Assembly (NCBI GenBank): GCA_039182715.1
Contig: JBCDBY010000180.1
Span: 1 to 9,350 of the forward strand
Reading direction: 5' to 3'
DNA from: JBCDBY01 sp039182715
Lineage (GTDB): Bacteria > Planctomycetota > PLA2
Length of the DNA: 9,350 nucleotides
Shown here: positions 1 through 7,049 of the stretch, piece after piece
Numbering within the stretch: position 1 is the stretch's first letter
How the letters are laid out: each line of letters opens with the position of its first letter
Position numbers and translations under genes: made by a program
The notes under the pieces: model-generated
Seen by the model: only the letters and a program-made list of their open reading frames with translations
Told to the model about the DNA's origin: nothing
The model's database searches: none

Positions 1-210
1 CTCGCCGACATGGGCGTGGATGATGGAGCCGAGCAGCGTGAAGTCGTGGCCGTCTCCCTTGGTCGGCAGCTGGATCACGCGCGGCAGCGAACGCGGCACC
101 TGCAGCACGGCGATGCCGCGTTCGCTGCCGCGCGTGATCCAGCTGCCGACCAGGGAGACGGCCACGACTTCACGCTGCTCGGCTCCATCATCCACGCCCA
201 TGTCGGCGAG
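1..210. repeat. Foldback palindrome of ppk sequence at the window edge
   Basis: Bases 1-98 are the reverse complement of 114-210, with 15 unpaired bases (99-113) between them. The only difference along the whole arm is one extra base in the left arm, in the CCCTT at 56-60, where the right arm reads CAGGG. Read on the minus strand from 126 down to 1, the DNA encodes an uninterrupted PPK1 segment that includes IAVLQVPRSLPRVIQLPTKG and then GDGHDFTLLGSIIHAHV. The right arm encodes the same segment on the plus strand but loses the frame at about 152. The left part is therefore gene sequence in the wrong orientation, joined back on itself. A chimeric or foldback assembly end is the simplest reading; a real inversion-duplication is possible. 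The palindrome may continue to the left of base 1. Confidence 0.93.
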
Positions 211-1626
211 CTCTTCCCCGGCATGACCGTCGAGAACTGCCACCAGTTCCGCATCACGCGCAACAGCGACCTGTGGGTGGACGAGGAGGAGATGGAGAAC
301 CTGCTGCAGGCGCTGCAGGGCGAGCTGCCGCGCCGCCGCTTCTCCGATGCGGTGCGACTCGAGGTCGCCGACGACATGCCCGACGATCTCGTCGAGCTGC
401 TCCTCGACCACGCCAAGCTGGGTCGCGAGGACCTCTACCGCGTGTCCGGCGCCGTCAACCTGCACCGGCTCGCGGCGATCTACGACGACGTCGAACGCGA
501 CGACCTCAAGTACGAGCCGTTCGTGCCCGGCCTGCAGGCGCGCCTGCGCGGCGAAGAGCCGATCTTCGAGGTCCTGCAGCGCGGCGACGTGTTGCTGCAC
601 CACCCGTTTCAGTCCTTCGCGCCGGTCGTCGAACTGGTGCGCCAGGCGGCGCGCGACCCGAACGTCATGGCGATCAAGCAGACGCTGTATCGCACCGATT
701 CCGGGTCACCGCTCGTCGAGGCGCTCATCGAGGCGGCGCAGGCGGGCAAGGACGTGACCGCGCTGGTCGAACTGCGCGCGCGCTTCGACGAGCAGGCCAA
801 CATCCAGATCGCAAGCCGGCTGCAGGCGGTCGGTGCGAACGTGGTCTACGGCATCGTCGGCTACAAGACGCACGCCAAGATGCTGCTGATCGTGCGCCGC
901 GAAGGGAAGAAGCTGCGTCGCTACGTGCACCTCGGTACCGGCAACTATCACGCGAAGACCGCGACCGCCTATACCGACGTCGGTCTCATGACTGCATCCG
1001 CCTCCTTCGGCGAGGACGTGCAGGCGCTCTTCGACCAGCTGACCGGCCTCGGCCGCGCCACGCGCATGAACCGCCTGCTCCAGTCCCCCTTCACGCTGCA
1101 CAAGACGCTCATCGAGCTGATCGGCCGCGAGATCGACGAGGCGAAGGCGGGACGCCCCGCACGCATCGTGGCGCGCATGAACTCGCTCAGCGAGCTGTCG
1201 ACCATCCGCGCGCTCTACGAGGCGTCGCAGGCGGGCGTCCAGGTCGACCTGATCGTGCGCGGCATCTGCTGCCTGCGCCCCGGCGTGCCCGGGCTTTCGG
1301 AGAACATCCGCGTCCGCTCGATCGTCGGGCGCTTCCTCGAGCACAGCCGTGTCTGCCACTTCCACGCCGCGGGCGAGGAGCTCACCTACTGCTCCAGCGC
1401 CGACTGGATGTCCCGCAATCTCTTCCGGCGCGTGGAGACCTGTTTTCCCATCAAGGACCCGCGGCTGCGGCAGCGCGTCGTCCAGGAAACGCTCGAGATC
1501 TACCTCCAGGACAACACCCAGTCCTGGGAGCTCCAGAGCGACGGCAGCTATGTCCGCGTCCAGCCCAAGTCCCCCGGAGACCGGGTCAGCGCGCAAGAAA
1601 CCCTCCTCGATCGACACACGGGATGA
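154..1626 (+). CDS. Polyphosphate kinase 1 (PPK1), 5'-truncated
   Basis: PPK1 reversibly transfers the terminal phosphate of ATP to growing polyphosphate through a phospho-histidine intermediate. About 490 residues are visible of the roughly 690-720 usual for the family. The recognisable stretch begins at GDGHDFTLLGSIIHAHVGEL and continues through MTVENCHQFRITRNSDLWVDEEE. The first catalytic histidine is in GYKTHAKM (codon 871-873), followed by HLGTGNYHAKTATAYTD. The second is in FLEHSRVCHF (codon 1342-1344). They lie 157 residues apart, the same spacing as His435 and His592 in the E. coli enzyme. The near C-terminal SSADWMSRNLFRRVE motif is also present. The frame stays open upstream to an ATG at 10, but those residues do not resemble PPK because they come from the inverted arm and a one-base deletion near 152; I therefore start at the first credible codon. 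The true start lies outside the window. A kinase gene follows after 114 nt on the same strand. Confidence 0.95.
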   Translation, partial: GDGHDFTLLGSIIHAHVGELFPGMTVENCHQFRITRNSDLWVDEEEMENLLQALQGELPRRRFSDAVRLEVADDMPDDLVELLLDHAKLGREDLYRVSGAVNLHRLAAIYDDVERDDLKYEPFVPGLQARLRGEEPIFEVLQRGDVLLHHPFQSFAPVVELVRQAARDPNVMAIKQTLYRTDSGSPLVEALIEAAQAGKDVTALVELRARFDEQANIQIASRLQAVGANVVYGIVGYKTHAKMLLIVRREGKKLRRYVHLGTGNYHAKTATAYTDVGLMTASASFGEDVQALFDQLTGLGRATRMNRLLQSPFTLHKTLIELIGREIDEAKAGRPARIVARMNSLSELSTIRALYEASQAGVQVDLIVRGICCLRPGVPGLSENIRVRSIVGRFLEHSRVCHFHAAGEELTYCSSADWMSRNLFRRVETCFPIKDPRLRQRVVQETLEIYLQDNTQSWELQSDGSYVRVQPKSPGDRVSAQETLLDRHTG

Positions 1627-1633
1627 CACGTTC

Positions 1634-1661
1634 GACGTCCGACGTCGGACGTTGGACGCCG
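1634..1661. repeat. Four tandem 7-nt units (GACGTCG-like) between ppk and kinase gene
   Basis: Directly after the ppk stop, four heptamers follow one another: GACGTCC, GACGTCG, GACGTTG, GACGCCG. The first two and part of the third also form a perfect 18-nt palindrome at 1635-1652 (ACGTCCGACGTCGGACGT). Weaker flanking arms CGTTCG (1629-1634) and CGAACG (1660-1665) could extend a stem. There is no T-tract after it, so an intrinsic terminator is not convincing. It could be a protein binding palindrome or a simple-sequence intergenic repeat. Confidence 0.6.
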
Positions 1662-1740
1662 AACGGCCGAGCCCAAGGCGACGGACTTCCCCGTTGCGTC
1701 GACGAGGCCATCAGTCCAGAATGACCAGCGGAAGTGCTGC

Positions 1741-3447
1741 ATGACCAATCCGTACGGAGCGGATGAGACTTCGGGGTTCGACCACCCGGGTCGGGCGCTC
1801 GTCCGGCTCGCGGAACGTATCGGTCGTCACGCGTCGGACCGACAGCACAACCTGCGCGCCATCTCCGAGACCGCCGCCCTGCTCCTGAAGGTCCCGCGCG
1901 CGAGCATCTGGCTCTTCGACGAACAGCGTGCCCGCATCGAGTGCGTGGACCTCTTCGAAGTGGAATCCGCGAAGCACTCGCACGGACTGCTGCTCGAACA
2001 GGCCGCCTACCCGCACTACTTCCGCGCGCTCGAGGCGGAGCGCATCATCGACGCGCACGACGCGCACGCCGATCCGCGCACGCAGGAGTTCTCCGAGAGC
2101 TACCTCTCGCCGCTCGGCATCGGGGCGATGCTCGACGCGCCGATCCGGCTGCGCGGACAGATGATCGGCGTGGTCTGCCACGAGAACATCGGTGCCGCGC
2201 GCCAGTGGACCGCCGAGGAGAAGTCGCTCGCCGCGACGATGGGCGACTTCGTTGCGCTGAGCATCGAGTCGGCGGAACGCGCGCGCTCCGAGCACGAGCG
2301 ACAGCGCATCGAGGCACGCCTCGCCCGCGCCCAGAAAATGGAGGCGCTTGGCCGGCTGGCGGGCGGCATCGCGCACGACTTCAACAACCTGCTCACCGCG
2401 GTGCAGGGCTCGCTGGAGCTCCTGCGCGACGCGATCGACCGCGACCGTCTCGACGACGCGTTCCTGCAGGGCGAGCTGGGCCAGATCGGCCAGGCGGCGG
2501 ATCGTGCCGGACGACTCACGCGCCAGCTCTCGGGCTTCAGCCGCACCGAGGTCACCGATCCGCGCCGCATCCACCCGCCCGCGATGATCGAGTCGCTGCA
2601 CGGCGTGCTGCAGCGTATGCTCGGGAGCGCCGTGACGATCGAACTCGCCATGCATCCGGAGACGCCGTGGATCCAGATGGACCCGAGTCAGTTCGAGCAG
2701 GTGCTGATCAACCTCGCCACCAACGCGTCCGACGCGATGGCGCAGGGCGGGACGTTGCGCATCGAAACGCGCCCCGCATCGGACCGCACGGGACGCCCGC
2801 TCTGCGAGTTGCGCGTCCAGGACACCGGACACGGCATCGCGCCCGAGGTGCTTCCGCTCATCTTCGAGCCCTTCTACTCGACGAAGGAGGTCGGGACGGG
2901 TTGGGGACTCGGGCTCGCCACCGTGCAGGGCATCGTGGAGAACAACGGCGGCGAGGTTCTCGTACGCAGCGAGCCGCAGCGCGGAACCTCGTTCCGCATT
3001 CAGCTGCCGGCGATCAACCCGCCGCCGCCGCGAAGCGAAAGCGAACCGAAGGCGGATCCGGGCGAGATGCCGGGCGGCGACGAGACGATCCTGCTCTGCG
3101 AGGACGACGCGCGCATCCGCGAGCAGCTCACGCGAACGCTGCGCGAGCGCGGCTACGAGGTGATCGTCGCGTCGGACGGGCGCGAGGCGAAGGCGCACAT
3201 CGAGGAGCAGGGCGAACGCGTCCAGCTGCTCCTGACCGACGTCGTCATGCCCGGCGCCAGCGGCCCGCGCATCGCCGCGCTGCTGCGCGACAAGATCCCG
3301 GAGCCCAAGGTGCTCTTCATCTCCGGCTACTCCGCCGACGCCGTCAAGCGAAGCGGCCTCGATGCCAAGGCGGAGATGTTCCTGCCCAAGCCGTTCCGTC
3401 CGAGTGATGCGCTGCGGAAAGTCCGGCGGGTTCTGGACGGGGTTTGA
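1741..3447 (+). CDS. Soluble hybrid histidine kinase, GAF-HisKA-HATPase-REC
   Basis: A 568-residue cytosolic sensor kinase with a fused receiver. No membrane segment or signal peptide is seen. Residues ~30-185 form a GAF-type sensor (ASIWLFDEQRARIECVDLF, later GVVCHENIGAARQWTAEEKS). A coiled linker leads to the HisKA H-box GRLAGGIAHDFNNLL, with the predicted phospho-accepting His at residue 212. The ATPase domain (~300-425) has an N-box around Asn328 (INLATNASDAM), a G1 box DTGHGI at 361 and a G2 box written GTGWGLGLATV. A proline-rich linker (~427-445) precedes the receiver (~448-565), which has acidic residues EDD at 454-456, phospho-acceptor Asp500 in LLTDVVMPG and the conserved Lys550 in LPKPF. 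It should autophosphorylate and pass phosphate to its own receiver. No DNA-binding or enzymatic output domain is attached and no partner regulator is visible. The ATG at 1741 is chosen because the GAF domain begins soon after; the only Shine-Dalgarno-like match is a weak GGAAG at 1730-1734. The sensed ligand is unknown. Confidence 0.93.
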   Translation: MTNPYGADETSGFDHPGRALVRLAERIGRHASDRQHNLRAISETAALLLKVPRASIWLFDEQRARIECVDLFEVESAKHSHGLLLEQAAYPHYFRALEAERIIDAHDAHADPRTQEFSESYLSPLGIGAMLDAPIRLRGQMIGVVCHENIGAARQWTAEEKSLAATMGDFVALSIESAERARSEHERQRIEARLARAQKMEALGRLAGGIAHDFNNLLTAVQGSLELLRDAIDRDRLDDAFLQGELGQIGQAADRAGRLTRQLSGFSRTEVTDPRRIHPPAMIESLHGVLQRMLGSAVTIELAMHPETPWIQMDPSQFEQVLINLATNASDAMAQGGTLRIETRPASDRTGRPLCELRVQDTGHGIAPEVLPLIFEPFYSTKEVGTGWGLGLATVQGIVENNGGEVLVRSEPQRGTSFRIQLPAINPPPPRSESEPKADPGEMPGGDETILLCEDDARIREQLTRTLRERGYEVIVASDGREAKAHIEEQGERVQLLLTDVVMPGASGPRIAALLRDKIPEPKVLFISGYSADAVKRSGLDAKAEMFLPKPFRPSDALRKVRRVLDGV

Positions 3448-3455
3448 GCGGGAAG

Positions 3456-3614
3456 TTGCCACGGAGGCACGGTGACACGGAGGGCGGAACGCTCTCCGAA
3501 GTCCTGGACGGCTTCACCGACGCCGAAGGCAGTCCATGGGGGCGAATAAAGGGGGGACATCGGGCCACCAATCCCCCCTTCTTCACCCTCCGTGTTTCCG
3601 TGTCTCCGTGGCAA
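3456..3614. repeat. Inverted-repeat element, copy 1 (~159 bp, MITE-like)
   Basis: The element has 29-nt terminal arms at 3456-3484 and 3586-3614 that are reverse complements at 26 of 29 positions. Each arm consists of three 8-nt units of the type ACGGAGAC (left arm: ACGGAGGC, ACGGTGAC, ACGGAGGG). Inside are a perfect 9-bp stem (AAGGGGGGA at 3549-3557 with TCCCCCCTT at 3572-3580) and a second hairpin, CGGAGGGC (3478-3485) with GCTCTCCG (3491-3498), closed by one G-T pair. Bases 3486-3540 match copy 2 (5267-5321) at 48 of 55 positions. No coding sequence is credible in it, although an open frame entering it merges with the downstream lipoprotein gene. It may be a non-autonomous mobile element or a structured intergenic repeat; no transposase or target-site duplication is evident. 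Confidence 0.85.
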
Positions 3615-3655
3615 TCCGAATCGAACGCGCACGTCATTCGATCCGGTCGCCTTTC

Positions 3656-3678
3656 CGACGGTTTCATGCATCCGGTCG
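3656..3678 (+). promoter_or_regulatory. Leader block shared by both propeller genes (copy 1)
   Basis: The stretch CGACGGTTTCATGCATCCGG and the TCG that follows it closely resemble 5463-5484 ahead of the second lipoprotein gene. It lies 38 nt before the start codon, so it could be promoter, 5' leader or simply duplicated DNA. No confident -35/-10 pair can be assigned. Confidence 0.35.
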
Positions 3679-3702
3679 TCGCTCCGGGCGCGTCTTGTCG
3701 TC

Positions 3703-3708
3703 AGGAGG
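3703..3708 (+). promoter_or_regulatory. Strong ribosome binding site fixing the start at 3716
   Basis: AGGAGG lies 7 nt upstream of the ATG at 3716. It rules out the longer reading from an ATG at 3536, which would begin inside the repeat element and would bury the lipoprotein signal. Confidence 0.85.
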
Positions 3709-3715
3709 TACAGCG

Positions 3716-5182
3716 ATGGGAGCCCGAACAGTCCTCTGGACTGCCTTGCTGCTCGGTTGCGGCGGCGGAGGAGGAGAGAGCGAGGAGTCGGCGATCGCGC
3801 TCGGAGTGCGTGTCGTCGGTGATGCGGTCCGGGTCGACGAGCCGTTCTCGCTCGAAGTGACGGCACGACGCGGCGGGCTGGTGGAGCCCTCCTATACGGG
3901 TCGAGTTCGATTCGAATGCGATGATCCCGACGCGAGTCTTCCGACGACGACCACCTTTTCGGCCGACGACCGGGGGCGCAAGGTGGTGTCCGGATTTCGG
4001 ATGCGAGACGCCGGACGCTTCACGCTGCGCGCCGTCGAGTTCCCCGAAGGGGACGTCGCCTCGCTTGTTCTGACGGTCGAACCCGCCGCCTCCGCTCCGC
4101 CCGTCGATGTCGAACCGCGCGGCCCGGCTCGGCTCGTCTTCGACCGTCCGCCGGCAGCGGTCGGACGCCGCTGCCACCTGTTCGAGGCGGCCGATTTCGA
4201 CGGCGACGGAGACATCGATCTGTTCGCCGCCTCCGACCTCCCCATCGCGCAGTCCGAATACTTCCTGCTCCGCAACGATGGCCAGGGGTTCTTCATCGCC
4301 GACGAACCCGTTCATGACCGCGGTTGGAGCGCCATCGCCCAGGGTGACATCGACAGCAACGGATCGATCGACGTCATCGGCCTGCGCACCAACGCCGGCA
4401 AGGTCTCCCTGATGATCAATGACGGCACCGGGAAGTTCACCCTGGACACCGGTCTTGCTCTGTACGGGCATGCCCTCGTGCTGGGAGACCTCGACGGCGA
4501 CGACACGCTGGACCTGATACTCGCCGACGGCAACCGGATCGAGGTTCATCGCGGACTCGGCCAGGGCCGCTTCGCCCTGCACGAGGAACACGTTGCCGAT
4601 CACATACTCGCCTTCGCACTCGCCGACATCGACGGCGACGGAGACCTCGACCTGCTGTCCGGGCACCGCCTGGCCGGCAACCGCGTCTGGCGCAATGACG
4701 GCGGCCGCCTGGTGGACACCGGCCAGTTGCTGGGTCAGTGGATCACGACCTCGATTCGAGCCGGCGATCTCGACGGTGATGGGGACGTCGACTTCGTGGC
4801 CGGCAACTACGCCGGCGGCAGCCTCCCGGGGCTCAATCACATCTGGATCAACGACGGAGACGGGCGATTCGTAAACGATCGCGGTTCGGCCGGACAGATG
4901 TGCACGATCGCCGTCGGACTGATCGACGTCGATCTCGACGGAGACCTGGACCTGGTGAACGGGGCCGGAACCGCACGGGGCGAGCTGTGGGTGAACGACG
5001 GCTCGGCACGCTTCGAAGAGAGCGTCCGGGACCACGAGTTCTTCAACACACTCGCGGTTCGGGAGGCGGACATCGATGGAGACGGGGACCTGGACCTGTT
5101 GCGCGCGACCGCCACGTTGACCCGCGGCGTATCGTCGCCGGGCAAGGACGGCATCGAGATCGCGCGGGTCGAACGCGACTAG
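3716..5182 (+). CDS. FG-GAP/VCBS seven-bladed propeller lipoprotein (paralog 1)
   Basis: A 488-residue predicted lipoprotein. The signal peptide MGARTVLWTALLLGC ends in an LLGC lipobox with Cys15, followed by a Gly-rich tether and no Asp at +2, which by the E. coli rule would favour outer-membrane sorting. Residues ~25-120 form a beta-rich Ig-like domain (EPFSLEVTARRGG, GRVRFEC, DRGRKVVSGFR). Seven calcium-binding-type motifs then recur about every 47-53 residues, at D160, D211, D258, D304, D351, D404 and D452 (for example DFDGDGDIDLF and DIDGDGDLDLL), each typically followed by a strand such as LLRNDGQGF or WINDGDGRF. This periodicity predicts a complete seven-bladed integrin-like propeller. 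Such domains usually mediate calcium-dependent protein or carbohydrate binding at the surface, but the ligand here is unknown. The protein is homologous along its length to the next gene. It is monocistronic-looking, between two copies of the inverted repeat. Confidence 0.9.
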   Translation: MGARTVLWTALLLGCGGGGGESEESAIALGVRVVGDAVRVDEPFSLEVTARRGGLVEPSYTGRVRFECDDPDASLPTTTTFSADDRGRKVVSGFRMRDAGRFTLRAVEFPEGDVASLVLTVEPAASAPPVDVEPRGPARLVFDRPPAAVGRRCHLFEAADFDGDGDIDLFAASDLPIAQSEYFLLRNDGQGFFIADEPVHDRGWSAIAQGDIDSNGSIDVIGLRTNAGKVSLMINDGTGKFTLDTGLALYGHALVLGDLDGDDTLDLILADGNRIEVHRGLGQGRFALHEEHVADHILAFALADIDGDGDLDLLSGHRLAGNRVWRNDGGRLVDTGQLLGQWITTSIRAGDLDGDGDVDFVAGNYAGGSLPGLNHIWINDGDGRFVNDRGSAGQMCTIAVGLIDVDLDGDLDLVNGAGTARGELWVNDGSARFEESVRDHEFFNTLAVREADIDGDGDLDLLRATATLTRGVSSPGKDGIEIARVERD

Positions 5183-5220
5183 CCGAGACGGAGCGAATCG
5201 CTGCGGAGACTCCGGCACGT

Positions 5221-5232
5221 CCTCGATCGAGG
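5221..5232. repeat. Perfect 12-nt palindrome after paralog 1
   Basis: CCTCGATCGAGG is fully self-complementary. It sits in the 340-nt gap 5183-5522 between the two lipoprotein genes, just before repeat copy 2. It lacks a T-tract and may be chance in GC-rich DNA. The rest of 5183-5244 and of 5391-5462 shows nothing I can identify. Confidence 0.3.
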
Positions 5233-5244
5233 CGACGCGGGGAA

Positions 5245-5390
5245 TCGCCACGGAGACACGGAGAGCGGAAGGCTCTCCGAAGACCCAGACGGCTTCGCCG
5301 ACGCCAAGGGCAGTCCATGGGTGCGCATGAAAAGGGGGACATCGGGCAACCGATATCCGTCCTGCTTCACTCTCCGTGCCTCCGTCGCAA
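5245..5390. repeat. Inverted-repeat element, copy 2 (~146 bp)
   Basis: The terminal arms at 5245-5265 and 5370-5390 pair at 18 of 21 positions. They contain two 8-nt ACGGAGAC-type units per arm instead of the three in copy 1, with the loss on both sides. The internal hairpin CGGAGAGC (5259-5266) with GCTCTCCG (5272-5279) is perfect, across a 5-nt loop. Bases 5267-5321 match copy 1 at 48 of 55 positions, including the shared CAGTCCATGGG. The G-tract/C-tract stem of copy 1 has decayed here. The element lies at the same relative place, upstream of a propeller lipoprotein gene. Confidence 0.85.
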
Positions 5391-5462
5391 TCCAGACCGA
5401 CCGCAGGCCACGTTCGCTCGAGTGCAACGACGCCGACGGCGCGATGACCACGGACTCGTCGG

Positions 5463-5484
5463 CGACGTTTTTTGCATCCGCTCG
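5463..5484 (+). promoter_or_regulatory. Leader block shared by both propeller genes (copy 2)
   Basis: CGACGTTTTTTGCATCCGCT and the CG that follows it match the block at 3656-3678 apart from a few substitutions and a one-base gap. It lies 38 nt before the start codon, the same distance as in copy 1. The role is not determined. Confidence 0.35.
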
Positions 5485-5508
5485 ACATCCCGGCCCGGTC
5501 CCAGTGGC

Positions 5509-5515
5509 AAGGAGG
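5509..5515 (+). promoter_or_regulatory. Strong ribosome binding site fixing the start at 5523
   Basis: AAGGAGG lies 7 nt before the ATG at 5523, the same spacing as in paralog 1. It is preferred over an in-frame ATG at 5472, which lies within the shared leader and has no such site. Confidence 0.85.
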
Positions 5516-5522
5516 TACGGCC

Positions 5523-7034
5523 ATGCATCGGTGGATGATCTTTTGGACTGCCCTGCTCGTGGGGTGCGGCTCGGGCGGGAGCGGGGATGACCGGCCGATC
5601 GTGCTGGAATTGCGCGCGTCGCCCGGGCTCGTGCGGGCGAACGAGGAGTTCTCGCTGGAGATCGTGGCAAGGCAAGGGAACGCGGTCGTCGACGACTTCA
5701 GCGGTCGCGTCCGCTTCGAGTGCGACCAGGTCGCCGCCGAGACGCCCACAGCCGTCGAGTTCACGGCCGCCGACCGAGGCCGCAAGACGGTTCCCGGCTT
5801 TCGCGTGCCGGAGGCGGGAGCCATCCGACTTCGCGCGATCGAGCACTTCGGCCAAGGAGAGGGCTCGCTCACCTTCGAGATCCAGCCGGCGACGGCGGAG
5901 CCCCCGGCCGAACCGGAACCGGAACCGGAGTGGGGATTTCGGCTCGTCACCGATCCGGATCTTCTCCTCGAAGGCAAGCGCACCTTCGTGGTGACGACTG
6001 GGGACTTCGACGGAGACGGCGACGTTGACGTCTTCGCCTCGATCGAGGTCACGGGGGAGAAGGTCCTCTTGCGCAACGACGGGCTGGGAAATTTCTCGGA
6101 GAGCGTCATCCTTCGCTCCGCGACCTGGCAGGACTGTTGTGTCGGCGACCTCGATTCCGACGGGGATCTCGACATCCTCGGGACGTCCGAACGGTTCGAT
6201 GCGGCCTGGGTCTACCAAGCGGAACTGCTGCGCAACGACGGGAGCGGGCAGTTCGAGCTGGTCACCGATCTGGGAATCGATGCCGAGCGATGCGCGCTCG
6301 GCGACGTCGACCGGGATGGGAGGCTCGACGTGGTCGCGATCTCGCAGGATCGGCTCCTCGTCTATCGCAACCGCCCCGGCCTGCGGTTCGAGCGCGTCCA
6401 GCAGGAGCAGATTCCGGGATCGCGACGTCTCGACCTGGGAGACCTGAACGGGGACGGCCGCGTCGATCTCGTCGTGGGGACCCTTGCCGCCAACCCCGTC
6501 TACCTGAACGAAGGAGGCGTGTTCGTTGATACGACGCAGCGTCTCGGACGAAGCCTGACGACGGTCGTCCGCATCGTGGATCTCGACCAGGACGGATCCA
6601 ACGACGTGTTCATCGGGAACGCCCCGCTCGAGACCGTCAAGGATCGGAGCCGGAACTGGGTCTACCGCAATTTCGACGGCGCCGGAGCGCTCACTCTGCA
6701 CGGCAAGAACGTGGGCATGAACTGCACCATTGTCGCCGCCATCCTCGACCTCGACGGGGACGGCGACCTCGACGTGATCAACGGCACGATCACCGAAGCG
6801 AACGACTACTGGGAGAACGACGGGTCCGGCCTCTTTCAGGAGGTCCGTCCGGAGTCCGAAGCCGCGTTCAGCCGCGATCTCGACGTGGCCGACATCGACG
6901 GCGACGGGACCGCCGAGATCCTGCGCGCCACGTTTGGCCCGCCGGACACCACCACGAACAATCCGGCCACCTGGGAGCCCGGCATCGAGATCGTTCGGAT
7001 CGAGCGCTTTCGCAAGCCCGTCGATCCCGAGTAG
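5523..7034 (+). CDS. FG-GAP/VCBS seven-bladed propeller lipoprotein (paralog 2)
   Basis: A 503-residue predicted lipoprotein with signal MHRWMIFWTALLVGC (LVGC lipobox, Cys15) and a Gly/Ser tether. The Ig-like domain (~25-120) aligns with paralog 1 (EEFSLEIVARQGN, GRVRFEC, DRGRKTVPGFR). It is followed by an acidic Glu-Pro run near residues 130-140 that paralog 1 lacks. Seven DxDxDG-type motifs start at D161, D209, D261, D307, D353, D409 and D457, about 48 residues apart, predicting the same seven-bladed propeller. Several motifs are degenerate (DLNGDGRVD, DLDQDGSND, DIDGDGTAE), so some blades may not bind calcium. A Cys in the sixth blade (NCTIVAAILD) is conserved with paralog 1 (MCTIAVGLID). 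Both proteins end in GIEI(A/V)R(V/I)ER, and this one has a seven-residue extension. The stop lies 52 nt from the convergent adaptor gene. Partner or ligand unknown. Confidence 0.9.
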   Translation: MHRWMIFWTALLVGCGSGGSGDDRPIVLELRASPGLVRANEEFSLEIVARQGNAVVDDFSGRVRFECDQVAAETPTAVEFTAADRGRKTVPGFRVPEAGAIRLRAIEHFGQGEGSLTFEIQPATAEPPAEPEPEPEWGFRLVTDPDLLLEGKRTFVVTTGDFDGDGDVDVFASIEVTGEKVLLRNDGLGNFSESVILRSATWQDCCVGDLDSDGDLDILGTSERFDAAWVYQAELLRNDGSGQFELVTDLGIDAERCALGDVDRDGRLDVVAISQDRLLVYRNRPGLRFERVQQEQIPGSRRLDLGDLNGDGRVDLVVGTLAANPVYLNEGGVFVDTTQRLGRSLTTVVRIVDLDQDGSNDVFIGNAPLETVKDRSRNWVYRNFDGAGALTLHGKNVGMNCTIVAAILDLDGDGDLDVINGTITEANDYWENDGSGLFQEVRPESEAAFSRDLDVADIDGDGTAEILRATFGPPDTTTNNPATWEPGIEIVRIERFRKPVDPE

Positions 7035-7049
7035 CGGGCGCGAAAGGTG

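Noticed and set aside
10..153. N-terminal extension of ppk from the ATG at 10
   Set aside because: The residues come from the inverted arm and from an out-of-frame stretch before the one-base deletion; they do not resemble PPK1.
1636..1665. Intrinsic terminator after ppk
   Set aside because: The palindrome is GC-rich but is not followed by a T-run.
1721..1744. Seven-codon frame (MTSGSAA) whose stop overlaps the kinase ATG
   Set aside because: It could be a coupling leader peptide, but it has no clear ribosome site and such short frames are expected by chance.
1711..3462. Long minus-strand open frame opposite the histidine kinase
   Set aside because: Arg/Ala/Leu-rich mirror of a high-GC gene, with no recognisable domain; the plus-strand frame has every kinase motif.
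3456..5390. CRISPR array suggested by spaced similar repeats
   Set aside because: Only two copies, about 1.8 kb apart with a gene between them, each an inverted-repeat element; no regular spacers.
3701..6175. 824-codon minus-strand open frame across both lipoprotein genes
   Set aside because: It is the antisense of DGDGD repeats and crosses repeat copy 2; composition is repetitive and no domain is visible.
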